Below, piece after piece: positions 1 to 11,304 of a stretch of DNA of 64,000 nucleotides (the stretch's first letter is position 1; each line of letters begins with the position of its first letter). The DNA is from Letharia columbiana (taxonomy: Eukaryota; Ascomycota; Lecanoromycetes; Lecanorales; Parmeliaceae). Made by a program: the position numbers and the translations under genes. The stretch is taken from the NCBI RefSeq assembly GCF_014066305.1, contig NW_023501128.1, forward strand, positions 1 through 64,000. The letters run 5' to 3'. The notes below the pieces were generated by a model. It saw only the letters and a list, made by a program, of their open reading frames with translations, searched no databases and was not told where the DNA came from.

Positions 1-626
1 TTGTGACCTGATGATGAAGGTCTTGTGGATTGTTGTAGATAGCTTGACTGTCTTGTCGGACTGAAAGATGTTTGCAGATGGCTTGACTGTCTCGAAGGAC
101 TCTCGGACATTTGTAGATAGCTTGGTTGTCTTGAGGGACTCGAATGATTTGGAAGGTAGCTTGGATGTCTGGAAGGACCCTTAGACGGTGATTGCAAAGA
201 GCTCGACTGCCTGGACGGGACAGGGGACGGCGCTGTCGGTCCGTTGTTGATGTTGGCCGCAGCTGCAGCAGGGTTTGGAGATCCAGCGCGCGCGTAAGCC
301 TGGAATGGTTTGCGGAAAGTTTTGCTCTTCTGTGGAGAAGGTTTGGTGAGGCTTCCTGCTGCGCTTCCAGGCATCGGGCTTGAGACTCGGCTCACAGGCT
401 GAAAGCTTGCGTCTAGCACTTGTACAAAATTCGATGGGAAGAGTCCCATTGCCCGTCTGTCCCTGCGCAATCGTCCCATCCACCATGATCCGTCCCCAGC
501 ATTCAGGCATTCTATGAGGTCACCCTCCACGAACCCTAGGTCTCTTTTGGACTCTCCCCCCCATGAGTACGTAGCTCGACACCAGCAGGGAAACCGAGTG
601 GGCAGACTCGGCGCTACAAATGCCAT
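1..626 (-). CDS. cyk3: Cyk3-like cytokinesis SH3 protein, N-terminal part (cut by window edge)
   Basis: Open frame of 208 codons from an ATG at 626 running off the left edge without a stop. Residues about 10-65 form an SH3 domain: the motifs RDLGFVEGDLIE, GDGSWWMGRL and MGLFPSNFVQVL are visible. The PCWCRATYSWGGE lead-in and the overall N-terminus resemble the filamentous-fungal cytokinesis protein Cyk3, which in yeast acts at the division septum with an SH3 and a transglutaminase-like domain. The transglutaminase-like part would lie outside the window. After the SH3 the chain is Ser/Pro/Gln-rich, and at 1-180 it carries five degenerate repeats of the type PSRQxSYLQ. Divergent from the thymidylate kinase gene, with 476 bp between the starts. 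The SH3 call is firm; the Cyk3 assignment rests on remembered family resemblance. Confidence 0.78.
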   Translation of the reverse strand, partial: MAFVAPSLPTRFPCWCRATYSWGGESKRDLGFVEGDLIECLNAGDGSWWMGRLRRDRRAMGLFPSNFVQVLDASFQPVSRVSSPMPGSAAGSLTKPSPQKSKTFRKPFQAYARAGSPNPAAAAANINNGPTAPSPVPSRQSSSLQSPSKGPSRHPSYLPNHSSPSRQPSYLQMSESPSRQSSHLQTSFSPTRQSSYLQQSTRPSSSGH

Positions 627-1102
627 AATCGCTGCCGTCCAATTCACCGCTTCTGATGTTGTCGGAACAAATGAATATATCGGAAAATCGTGCAATAAGT
701 TTCGTCCGGTGCAGTGTCGTTAGAGAGAGTAATTCGAGCGCCGTATAGTACAGGACGGAAAATGCCAGCAACAGTGGATGCTGAACGAGCGAAAGTCGAA
801 CGGAAGAAGAAGAAGAAGCAATGAACAGCCCCATGAATCCTCAAGCAAATTGAAAGAGAAAAAGAAAGTGGTGGATTGTAACAATCCAATGCGCCAAGTT
901 GTGCTTAAGCTGTATTTTCTCGAGTTGCACAAAATAAACAAAGCGCGTCACTGGTTGTTGGCACCCGCGAACCGCTCCCGGGAGCGCTAGTTTCAGCCTC
1001 ATCTCCATACCTCACACTGCAGTGACTGTACAGCCTACCAAATTCAAAAAAAAAACCTGATAAGTCTCCACTCAATGTCAGAGAGCGCTCAATATTGAAG
1101 AT
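627..1102. promoter_or_regulatory. Divergent intergenic region cyk3 / cdc8
   Basis: 476 bp between the two start codons, so it must hold both promoters and 5' leaders. A short A tract lies just upstream of the thymidylate kinase start, near 1047-1055. I see no clear TATA element and no other gene. Confidence 0.5.
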
Positions 1103-1843
1103 ATGCCACCACTTTCACGGGGTGCCTTGATAGTCATCGAAGGACTTGATCGCGCTGGGAAGTCTACCCAACATGCCCGACTTTGCCAGAATCTCGAGAG
1201 CCAAGGTCGCCGAGTCAAGTCCTTGAGGTTTCCTGGTAGTCATGCTCTCTCTGCCTTCTGTTTTTAATAGCCCCAAATCTAATGCACAAACCAAGACAGA
1301 ACCACTCCAATCGGAAAGTCGATAGATGCCTACCTCAGGGGCGAAAGCCAACAGGAAGACCACGTGATACATCTACTGTTTTCCGCCAACAGATGGGAAG
1401 CGGCAGGCCAGATACGCAGCGCCATTGAAGAGGGGTTTACTGTGGTCATAGATCGATATCATTACTCCGGTATAGTTTACTCCGCTGCCAAAGACAAAGT
1501 AGATCTATCTTTAAAATGGGCAAGAGATCCGGAGATCGGCTTGCCCCGACCAGACGTGTGCGTGTTCCTGGACATTGCGCCAGAAGTTGCCGCGAAGAGA
1601 GGAAATTTCGGGCGCGAGAAGTATGAAACGAGCGCCATGCAAAAGAGGGTAAGAGAGCTGTTTTATGAGCTCATGGGTACCAGTGATGGTCTGGATATAC
1701 GGGTAGTTGATGCAGGGAGAAGCGTTGAAGAGGTTGAGCAAGACATCATAGAGAGAGTGAATGATGTGATGGAACAACCTAAAATGGCAAAGCCGCTAAC
1801 AGCAATTCTGCCTTGGGAAGAGATGGCACATATACAGGGCTGA
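1103..1843 (+). CDS. cdc8: Thymidylate kinase (dTMP kinase)
   Basis: Phosphorylates dTMP to dTDP for DNA synthesis. Two exons, 1103-1235 and 1296-1843, joined by a 60-nt GT-AG intron that restores the family motif FPDRTTPIG; 226 aa in all. The P-loop GLDRAGKST lies at about residues 14-22, the DRYHYSG motif follows in the middle, and the LID segment is near KRGNFGREKYE. Length is close to that of yeast Cdc8 (216 aa). The start is the first ATG in frame, directly before the P-loop strand. It meets slx1 tail to tail, with only 25 bp between stop codons, so the two mRNAs probably overlap at their 3' ends. Function is secure. Confidence 0.95.
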
Positions 1844-1868
1844 ATCCAAGGCTCCTGCATTGATCACT

Positions 1869-3260
1869 CTAATTGATTGGTTCTGCATCATCCCAATCGC
1901 TGTCCTCAATCACAGCTGGCAGCTTTGGCGCGGTTAAGGAGCGTTTCGTGGCATTCGCAGCGTCAACGCCATCTGAGAGAGCAGAGTGGCCACTCATCAC
2001 TGACATCATATCATCATCGTCGTCATCTTGGTACTGCCAATCGTCTGGAAGAGATTCATCTGAAGCATTTAGGGCGCGCATGTCAGCCTCCACGAAATCT
2101 TCGTCTGGATCGGCTACATCCTCTATAACAGTATGCGCTTCAAGATGTAATGCCCCCGCGTTCTTTGTCTTTGGCACTTTAGTCTTGCGCTCTTTGGGCT
2201 TTTTCATCATCTGGGCAACTTCCTTCTCGCCTCTTGCCCTCAGGCTTAAGTCCTTGATCAGATCGATCCATTGGAGCTCTGCTTTGCACCCTGGACATCT
2301 CCCAGAGATTGGTGTAACAGCGGCGCTCGCCTTTTCATCTTCGATGAATTTGGTCGCCAGACAGGTCAGATGTGACGCTGTCCTGCAGTCCTCTTGAGGA
2401 CAAAGTAGCGCCATCGCTGTCGTCGGACCCAGGTTCTTTGTACACACTGCGCATTTGAGATCCTCGTCCTTTGTGAGGAAGAGAGTGCTCTTCCGTACAT
2501 GGTTCTTCAACCTGCTGTATCCGACGTCCAGCCCCTCGATGCCGCCCTTGCCTAACGCCTCTCGCTTCCGCTTACCTTTCGCTTGCGTACTCATGAGGGG
2601 TTCGCGGTCATTGATGGTTTCCTCTGGCTGTTTCAGGTCGAGCAATACCTTGATACCGCTCCTGATGCTGCCATCTACTCTCTCATTCCAACCCTGCCAT
2701 ACCTGATAGACGTCCTCGCAAAAAAACCGTACCTGAAGAGGCCATCTCGAAAAGCTCGGGACTCGAAGGAGTAGGTGAAGGTTAGAGAGCTTGTCGATGA
2801 GCGACGTTCGAGGTCTTGCAGGACGTTTTCGGGTAGGCCCTGTCTTGGTGAAGGTCCGAACTTTGGTTTCTCGAGTCGTGATGCGCTGCTCATCGGCGAT
2901 TCTCCTGGTTATATGGGTGTTGTGCCAAGCCCATCTATGAGGCGCGTCAGAAAGCGAGCAATGCTTGCAGCATGTACCAGCTAAGTCTAGCATATCCTGC
3001 TGAAACGGAAAGAGAGAGTGATCTTCTTACTCAAACTGTAAAGCGGCAATTTTGGATGGGAACCCCATCAGACACAATGTCATTTCCCAGGGCCGGAGGT
3101 TGTTCCGCGATGTGCGGACAGCGCCTCCTTTGGAGAGTCCATTGTGTTGAGCGAGTCGACGGGCAGGGTTTGGAGTTGAGCCCACATAAAGTGATGAATG
3201 ACGTTCTGTAGAGCGTAGCAAGTAGCAGCAGTAAAAAGCTGGGATTGGTCTGGCCTCCAT
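1869..3260 (-). CDS. slx1: Structure-specific endonuclease subunit Slx1
   Basis: Catalytic subunit of the Slx1-Slx4 nuclease, which cuts branched DNA such as flaps and Holliday junctions during replication repair. Two exons, 3260-3031 and 2934-1869, spliced across a 96-nt intron to give 431 aa. The N-terminal GIY-YIG nuclease domain (about residues 1-95) shows [21 protein letters not shown] and FEWAWHNTH. The C-terminal half has a RING-variant zinc finger with [21 protein letters not shown] and [11 protein letters not shown], followed by an acidic tail. The start at 3260 ([12 protein letters not shown]) fits the family; an upstream in-frame ATG exists at about 3293. Divergent from the KDM5-type gene. 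Confidence 0.95.
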
Positions 3261-4068
3261 GATGTTATGGTGAATTTCATTCGCGTGACTCATATACAGG
3301 AGATTGAATATGGCAATCTCAGGCCGTACGTTGCTGAATGGCAAAGGTCACAGCTTCATAATGATTAAGCGTATCGGTTTCGGCATTTGTATCTGGCAAC
3401 TACTCTGGAGAGTGTGCAGGAAATTGCTGGTTTGGGTACCTGGTTGTCAGCTACAACCAAGAAATATTAATTTAGCCTTCGATACCTACCTACCTATAGT
3501 ACCTTGTGACCGGTACTACAGGGCATTTCCCCCCGGACATGGAGTGAGGTGCAGGGATTGACTGACACTAAGTTTCGGCTAATTCGTCGTTATGCGCGAC
3601 TTTGAGGCTACCGTATTTTTGACAAGGGTGCGAAGGCTGCTTCTGTGGCTTGCGACCAGTTCCAGATATCGATCTCGCCCTTGCCTTTTCTGTGCCTGTA
3701 CCTCTCTATTTCCCGCTCTCCTCATTCCTGCCATTCTTTCAATATTCCTGACCTTCCCACATATCTTGTAATTCACTCATGCTACATGTTGTGATATCAA
3801 GGTCTAAGACTCATTCATTCATTCTCTCATTCACTAATTATCTCGCCAAGGATCTCCATCTGCGGCCGAATAGTACGAATAGTGGCTTTGTATCAAACCT
3901 GGCCTAACACAGCTTAATTAATTCTACCAACGAGCTTTGGTCCTATTACCTCGACACTCTTTGCATAGTACGCTATCTTACTGTCAGCCACCATCTTCGA
4001 CCGCATGAGCATCATCATTCACGTCCTCGACATTTTCGTGTGGTCCGATCTTTGGGAAGCTTGCGGAG
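3261..4068. promoter_or_regulatory. Divergent intergenic region slx1 / KDM5-like
   Basis: 808 bp between start codons. The part from about 3780 to 4068 is T/C-rich with repeated ATTCATTC-like words and probably forms the 5' leader of the demethylase gene. An ATG at about 4004 could open an upstream reading frame. No protein-coding gene recognised. Confidence 0.45.
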
Positions 4069-7000
4069 ATGGTGGTGCCTCCTTCAAGTGGAGGTAATCC
4101 CACGCCGACACCAGCTGCATCTCAATTACCTTCGACTGGGAGCTTCCAAGTCAATCTAAACCCACCTACTACCAATGGCATATTTCACAATTATGCTTCC
4201 CATATACCCTTCAGCCAGCGGCGAGCCCCGTCCTTGGACATGTCCACGGTCGAGAGGCGCGGACACCCGCTCGCTGCTCGGGAATCGCACAGGAGGACGA
4301 GGCCACACGGTTTACAAGAGGCCCCAACCTTCAGACCGACAGAAGAAGAGTTCAAAGATCCCATGGCATACATAAGAAAAATACGCCCAGAAGGAGAGAA
4401 GTACGGAGTCGCCAAGATCATACCGCCAGACTCGTGGAACCCGGCATTTGCCATCAATTCAGAGGTACGCATTTCACTATGTTGAAGAAGATGAGAAGGT
4501 GGCAGAGTTCGGCCATAGAGAAGTGTAGCTAACCCCGAGCCAGAGATTCTTCTTCAAGACACGCCGCCAAGAGCTGAATTCAGTCGAAGGAGGCAAGTCC
4601 TAGCTTTCTCCACGCCTCTGCTACCAAAATTGGCTTGCGACACGGAGCTAACGCCTCTCAGGAACCCGGACCAATCTCAACTACCTCGATCAACTCGCAA
4701 AGTTTCACAAACAACATGGCATGAACCTCAATCGCTTTCCCAGCGTCGATAAACGACCACTCGACCTGTACAAGTTGAAAAAAGCAGTGGCACAACGCGG
4801 TGGCTTCGAGAAGGTCTGCAAGCTGAAGAAATGGGCAGAGATCGGAAGAGATTTGGGATACAGCGGAAAAATCATGTCGTCTCTCTCGACCTCGCTGAAA
4901 AATTCGTATCAACGGTGGCTACACCCATACGAGGAATATCTGAAGCTCGCCAAACCTGGTGTACAGCAACAGCTTGAGTTCGAGCACGGGGGACCCTTTA
5001 CTCCTTCGTCCGCCAATCAGTCGATGAAGGATTCTCATCAACATACCCCTGTAAGTATGAGGGACGACTCACCAGCGATCAGAGCTTCCGCTGCTCTGAA
5101 TGCATCAATCAAAGAGATCGGAGATCCGCTCGACGCAGGCCCGCCTGCTGCAGAACAGCCGCAGCCAGTAGCTAGTTCTGGCTTCACAGCCGTGAATGCT
5201 GGTGGTTTCACACCGGTAAACCTCACTCAAGCGTCCTTTCAAGCCGTCAATGCACCTCCTCTTTTGCCAAAAAGAGAGTCAGAAAATGGGCTTTTCGGCG
5301 TCCCCAGCCATAACTCAAGCGGAAGCTTCGGTCCTCCACCAAAGGATCTTCCCGATTACCTGAGTCCAGCTCCTCTGACAAACGGTCACTCTTCCAACCC
5401 CTTGAAGCGCACAATCAGCCATGACAGCCTGAATGGACTATCAGGAACGGACTCTGGTGCTTGTGCTGACGCCGATGATCAAAATGAGCGTCGTAGCAAG
5501 CGAGCAAAGAAAGGTTCGTAATTTCGCGGTTCATCAATTTTAGTATCCAAATCATTGAATTGAGTGCTCGATGAATTTGATGCTGACCGAGTACACAGCT
5601 CCCACGGTTGTGGGGTCGCACATGAGTTTACTTCGTCCTACAACACCGAGATTGTCTGGTGACCGAAAAAATGGGAAGCCGGGAGAGGTAAGCTTTTCAG
5701 CAAATGCAGTTCGTTATAAGTGCTGAACGACCATGTAGGTCTGCGAAGTTTGCGGAACCAAAGACGAGCGTTCTCGTTTGCTGATCTGTGATGGCTGCGA
5801 ATTGGGCTACCACCAGAACTGCTTAGACCCACCTGCCAAGATCAATCCGCTTCACGACTGGCATTGCCCACGCTGTCTCGTTGGCACAGGAGATTTCGGT
5901 TTCGAAGAAGGTGGTATCTATTCTCTGCGACAATTTCAGGACAAGGCCCACCGCTTCAAAGACAGCTACTTTGAGCCTAAGATGCCATATGATCCGGTAA
6001 CGAATGCAAAACGAACAGCTACAGAGGATGACGTGGAACGTGAGTTCTGGAGACTAGTCGAGAGCCCTTCCGAAGAAGTTGAAGTTGAATATGGAGCGGA
6101 CATACATTCGACCACACATGGCAGCGGCTTTCCCACGATCGAGAAGAACCCAAGGGATCCCTACTCGACGGACCTGTGGAACCTCAACATACTTCCGTTG
6201 CATCCAGAATCACTCTTTAGGCATATCAAATCTGATATATCAGGTATGACGGTGCCATGGCTCTACGTTGGAATGTGCTTTTCCACATTCTGCTGGCACA
6301 ATGAAGACCACTACGGCTACTCTGCAAATTACCAGCACTTTGGTGCGACCAAGACCTGGTATGGCATTCCCGGCGCTGACGCGGAACGATTTGAAGAGGC
6401 CATGAAGCAAGCTGTTCCAGAGCTCTTTGAATCGCAGCCAGATCTACTGTTCCAGCTTGTCACATTGTTGCCCCCAGATCGACTGAAGAAAGCAGGTGTC
6501 AATGTGTATGCCCTAGACCAAAGAGCTGGCCAATTCGTCATCACTTTCCCACAAGCATATCATGCTGGCTTCAACCACGGGTTCAATTTCAATGAAGCGG
6601 TCAACTTTGCGCCAGAAGATTGGGAACCTTATGGTGAAGCAGGTGTAGAGCGGCTTCAGGAGTTTAGGAAACAGCCGTGCTTCTCGCATGACGAGCTTTT
6701 GATGACAGCGGCTGGTCGAGATACTACAATACAAACAGCGAAGTGGCTTGCACCTGCCCTGATCCGACTACGGGACCGTGAAATGCAGCAGAGACATGAC
6801 CTCCTCAAACGGCACAAGAATCATATTGAGTCTCACCACTGCAAGATCGAAGAGAAAGTCGACTCTAGCGACAGCTGTGCTCTCGGCTTCAAAGTGCAGG
6901 ATCAAGATGTTCCGGAGATTGAGTATCAATGCACCTACTGCAAGGCCTACAGTTATCTCTCCTCCTTCCGGTGCGAGACTACGTCTAAAGTCATGTGTTT

Positions 7001-9574
7001 GCTTCATGCGGGTAGCCACGGGTGCTGTGACGCTAGTGAAGAGCAACGCCTCACAGGCTCTGGCCACACGCTCAGGTATCGGCTCTCCGACGATGCTCTA
7101 AACACCGTTGTGCAAAAAGTCGTCGACCGGGCATATATGCCAGAAGCTTGGCACGAGAAGTTGGACAAGGCTTTAGACGATGAAGCAAAACCCTCGCTCA
7201 AGGTTCTCCGCTCGTTAGTGAGTGAAGGAGAAAAGATACCGTGGGAACTACCTGGTCTTCCAGATCTCAAGGCATTTGTCGGCAGATGCAACGAATGGGT
7301 CGACGAAGCTACAAACTACATCACCAGGAAACAGCAGAACAGGCGCAAGAATGAAAAAGCATGGCGCAAAAGCAACTCTGCCAAGGCAGCTGAACAAGAA
7401 GAGCGTGATAGGGAGCTGAGGAAGATCGAAAACATCCACAAGCTTCTCGCGCAAGCAGAAGAAATTTCTTTTGACTGCCCTGAAATAGACACGCTCGCCC
7501 AGCGTTCTCAAGACATCGCAAACTTCCAGCGTGATGCGAAAGCTGCACTATCGACCAAGACATCGCGGCCAACGCAAGATTTTGTCGATCTGGCTGAGTT
7601 GGGAAAGACATTCAATGTAGACGTTCCGGAAGTCGATGAATTAGAGACTGTCATCCACAAAATGAAATGGACCGATGAAGCGCGCGAAATGCAGGATAAG
7701 TTTAAAACATTGGATGACGTGGCCACACTTATGAAGCGAGGAAGAGACATTGGAATCTCTGACAATGACGAGCTTCTTGTCCGCTACAAAGACTTGCAAA
7801 CCCGAGGCGAGCTCTGGGAGAACAAGGCTCAAGAGCTTATGTCTGTTGAGCCGATTCATCATCCTCAACTCGAGGCACTTGCGAATCAAGCTGACACGTT
7901 GCCTATCACCAACGAGACTCGAGCACGAGTTGAGGCAATATTGGCTAAGCAGAGAGAAGCGCAGAAGAAGATTCGGGAGTTATACAACGACTCTAAGGAT
8001 TCTGACTTTCGAAAACGGCCAATGTACAAGGTGGTATGCAATGTTCTCGCGAGCCTCTCTGAGCTCAATAGCAAGCCAACCGGTACCCTCGACCTCGAGA
8101 CCATGATAAAGCGCCATGAAAACTGGATGAGGAAAGGGAAGAAGCTGTTTGGAAAGGCAAACGCGCCATTACATATCTTGCAGGCCCATATGAACTACGT
8201 GGCTGAGCACAACTCGTACTGCTACGACCTATCCGATAAGCCAAGGATGCCTGTGGAACCTGCATCGAGGGACAATTCTCCAGTTGAAGGGCAAGACGTT
8301 GACGGCGTCAAGTCTGAGAAGAACGTATTCTGCATGTGTCGTCAACCTGAAGCTGGCATGATGCTTGAGTGCGAATTGTGTCACGAATGGTGAGAAATGC
8401 TATGCTCATTTAGGTGTGTGTGTGCTGACTTTCCAATAGGTACCATGGCAAGTGCCTCAAAATTGCCCGTGGCAAGGTCAAAGAAGATGATAATTACACC
8501 TGCCCGATATGCGACTATCGTGTCAAGATACCTCGTGATGCAGCTCGTCCCAAGCTTGAAGACCTTCAGGATTGGCAAGCTGAGATCCCTGACTTGCCTT
8601 TTCAGCCCGAGGAAGAAGAAGTACTGGAGGAAATTATTGCTACCGCGAAGGCATTTCGAGACTTCATGCGGCCTTATATCAATCCGGTGATGACCAACCC
8701 GGAAGAAGTGACCACGCAGCGCTTTTATCTTCGAAAGATCGAGGGTGCAGAGATTCTCCTGGGGTTTGAAACTAACTTCTTTCGTCAAGAGCTTCACAAA
8801 TGGGCCCCGGTCGCTCCTACGCCTCCTCCAGTACTTGAGCAATCGCTTTCCACTCGCAAGCCGCGACCGACTAAGCAGCAGAAACTGATGCAGGCGCATA
8901 ATGTGAACACTCCGGAAGAGCTGCCTCTGCAGTTCCGTACCAAGCCATACAACATCAACAAAGCTCGCAAAGGCAGCGATGCGCAATTGAAGAATCCGCA
9001 TACACTTGCACCCGCAAAACGGCCACGATCATCCCATTCAACCTCAACCAACAATTCCTCAGAGACTTACTCTCACTCCCAACGGTTCCCAGTATCCTCA
9101 TCGAATACAACCCACGCAGACCCATCATATACAGCCCATTATCCTGTTCCAGCCTCTCACAATCCTCACCAGCTTCCTGAGTCACCGTCATTTGCCACCA
9201 GCCCCTACTTCCCAAACGGTCACCATCCTCATTCGCCCTTCGTGGAATCGCCCAGGTATGGACCGCGGTCACCACTTTCCCATCCCAATTCCGCCCTCGA
9301 TCCAAACCTTTTCAGCCCAGTCGACAATCCGTACGACAATGTCCATCCTCACGACCGCATCATGAATTCTCCCCACCATAGCTACTCGAACAGTCATCAG
9401 TCTGCGGCACGTGACAATGTGGACAACATGTTCGACGAGTTCGTGACGCAGCCGGAAGACGATGTCAATCATAGGAACGAGGTTGCAGAAGCACTAGAAG
9501 ACAGAGGCCGTGAGCATGAAAATGAGGATGACGGCGTGCTCGATGATTTCGTGCATGAGCCATACCGCAAATAA
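4069..9574 (+). CDS. KDM5: KDM5/Lid2-type JmjC histone demethylase (JmjN-ARID-PHD-JmjC-PHD)
   Basis: Nuclear H3K4 demethylase family. Six exons: 4069-4464, 4544-4592, 4662-5513, 5599-5687, 5739-8389 and 8440-9574, giving 1723 aa. In order: JmjN (about 88-135, [13 protein letters not shown]), ARID (about 150-260, [18 protein letters not shown]), PHD1 (about 462-510, [19 protein letters not shown]), JmjC (about 605-760), a C5HC2 zinc finger (about 860-910), a PLU-1-like helical region, PHD2 (about 1322-1368, [18 protein letters not shown]) and a low-complexity Ser/Pro/His tail. The Fe(II) ligands look intact: His and Glu in [11 protein letters not shown], His in AYHAGFNHG. The intron 4593-4661 needs a GC donor (GCAAGT) to keep the ARID frame. 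Enzyme activity is inferred from these residues. Confidence 0.95.
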
Positions 9575-10754
9575 TTGGTTGGCAGAACCTTTGGGATACA
9601 ATTCATTTTCTTGGTAATACTTTTGATGTGCTTTTTTGATCATAAGCTAGGCGTTGCCGCGTGGAGATGACGATTGAACACATGCATCCCATGGTTGGTT
9701 TAGCTACTTGCTCTACCCAGGACCACATTGTATTCTATTGAGCTACGGTGCTATTTTTAAATGGTGCTATCACTGCAAGACGGCATGCATATGATGATGA
9801 GAAGAGGAAACTTATGTATCTTAGATGGCGGTAGATATGGAAATCACACACGATTCGGACTTCAGACTGTGCTCATTATAATCTTGTTAGCAAAGACAGC
9901 CCCGTACAGCTGAATAATGACCTAGTCTACCGCACAGGCAGTGCACCGGTGTGCCTTTGGCTGCGATTTGGTTGCCATGCCTGGATGCTTTCCGAACCAT
10001 GCTCGAGGACCCTTTGTTCTCCGTCGCACAGCCTTGCCGAACATGCTTGAGTTCTACCCTCTTACTGTGTTACTCTGTTGCAGATTCATTATCTCTCAAA
10101 CGATTTTTCAAAGCGAGGTCGGCCTCGAGCGCAACTGTACGAAAGCCCGATGGACAACGATACCTGGCTAGCCCATCCCTCTCTGAAGCAGCGGTAAGGG
10201 GCTACCTTGTGGTTGAGGATGCTGTAGAGAACCTCAATCGGTGTCTGCGGTGTCTGCTCGGGAGAATTGAATGTTTGGTTCGTCGTAGAACGAGGTGAGG
10301 GCTCGTCGACATGAGCTGAGTGAGGCGACTGATCTGGCTTCAACAATGTAGGAGAGGAATTCACAAAGAGCATCGATAACGTGGAGAATGGGATCGGAAG
10401 GATTGATGGAACAAGAAGCATTCGAGCAGCGCTGGGCAGGGCTTTGAAAACGGAACGGGTTGAAGAGTTGGGCGTCCCTTAACGACAGCCGTCGGGGTAG
10501 GCGAGTCTCTCCAACTAGCGGCCTTGAACATGAGAAATGTTGAAGTGGAAAAGGGTTGGTGGTTAATTAGCGGTGGTGTTGCTTCGTGGTAAATACACGG
10601 CATGAATTGAAGGGGGCAGAGTTCAATGACCATTTCCCGTGATCCCGGCCATCCCAAACCGGTCTCCCCTTAGCATATCCAGCTGCCCCAACAGAGACGA
10701 TTCTTCCGTCGCTCTTTGAGCTTGGGTACCTGCCCTTGGAATTCTGTTCGGCAG
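9575..10754. other. Intergenic; possible unresolved small gene
   Basis: Over 1.1 kb. 9575-9940 looks like 3' flank. On the minus strand, frames between about 10530 and 10060 give protein-like stretches (a start near 10529 reading MFKAASWRDSPTP, and later YRCPSGFRTVALEADLAL near 10180-10120), but I could not join them with acceptable splice sites, and overlapping plus-strand frames are equally long. I recognise no domain. It could be a fast-evolving small gene or chance open frames. Confidence 0.25.
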
Positions 10755-11304
10755 TCAGCTCTCTCCGCACAGAGTCTCCAGCCACCGAGTGGTATGCCCA
10801 CCCCAGTCCACCGACACCCTGCCTGCCGAAAGTCCTCCCGCCAGTGTCGTAAACAGGGACCCCGAGACGTCAATATCATACATGGCACACCCCGCGCACG
10901 AGTCGACCACGGTAGCCTGGGCTGTCTGACCGGAAGTGGGGTTGTGAATGCTGATTTTCGACCCACATTTGGGATTGGTGTTTGGGTTGCCGCCGTTGGC
11001 CATCTGTAAACGTTTCGGGGTCAGCTTTCCTTCCACAAGGCAAAGGCCCGAAAATGACACATATCGGAGAGGTATTGAGAGCCGTTTGTTGCTCCCGGAG
11101 CACGTCTTGGAACTCCGGCATTGGTCCGGGGTACTGAAAACTTGGCCCCAAGATACATACCATGGGAAGAGAGAGGGCGACGATGGCGTCACTGTCGGTG
11201 TTCGTGACACCGCAGGATCCGACACCAGCGGCGTAATAGGTTAGGTCGCCACTATAGGCCGTGGTCAGGCCAGCAAGGACGGCGATTGAGATAATGTTTT
11301 TCAT
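10755..11304 (-). CDS. Small secreted double-psi-beta-barrel (barwin/expansin-like) protein
   Basis: Two exons, 11304-11161 and 11003-10755, with a GTATGT...TTTACAG intron, giving 130 aa. Residues 1-17 or so (MKNIISIAVLAGLTTAYSG) are a signal peptide. The mature part is a compact DPBB fold of the RlpA/barwin/loosenin type: GDLTYYAAGVGSCG, NTDSDAIVALSLPMM, NPKCGSKI and TVVDSCAGC, the last containing the Asp conserved in expansin-like barrels. There is no C-terminal carbohydrate-binding domain. Likely acts outside the cell on plant or fungal wall polysaccharide, without proven hydrolase activity. The last 12 residues (after SVDWGG) are atypical and may hide another small intron. A TATA-like box lies about 200 bp upstream. 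Confidence 0.88.

Noticed and set aside
8381..9001. Long antisense frame of 206 codons within the KDM5-like gene
   Set aside because: Shadow of the coding strand's codon bias over exon 6 and the preceding intron; no protein motif.
9951..10298. Plus-strand open frame of 115 codons
   Set aside because: No recognisable motif, overlapped by equally long minus-strand frames; not called as a gene.
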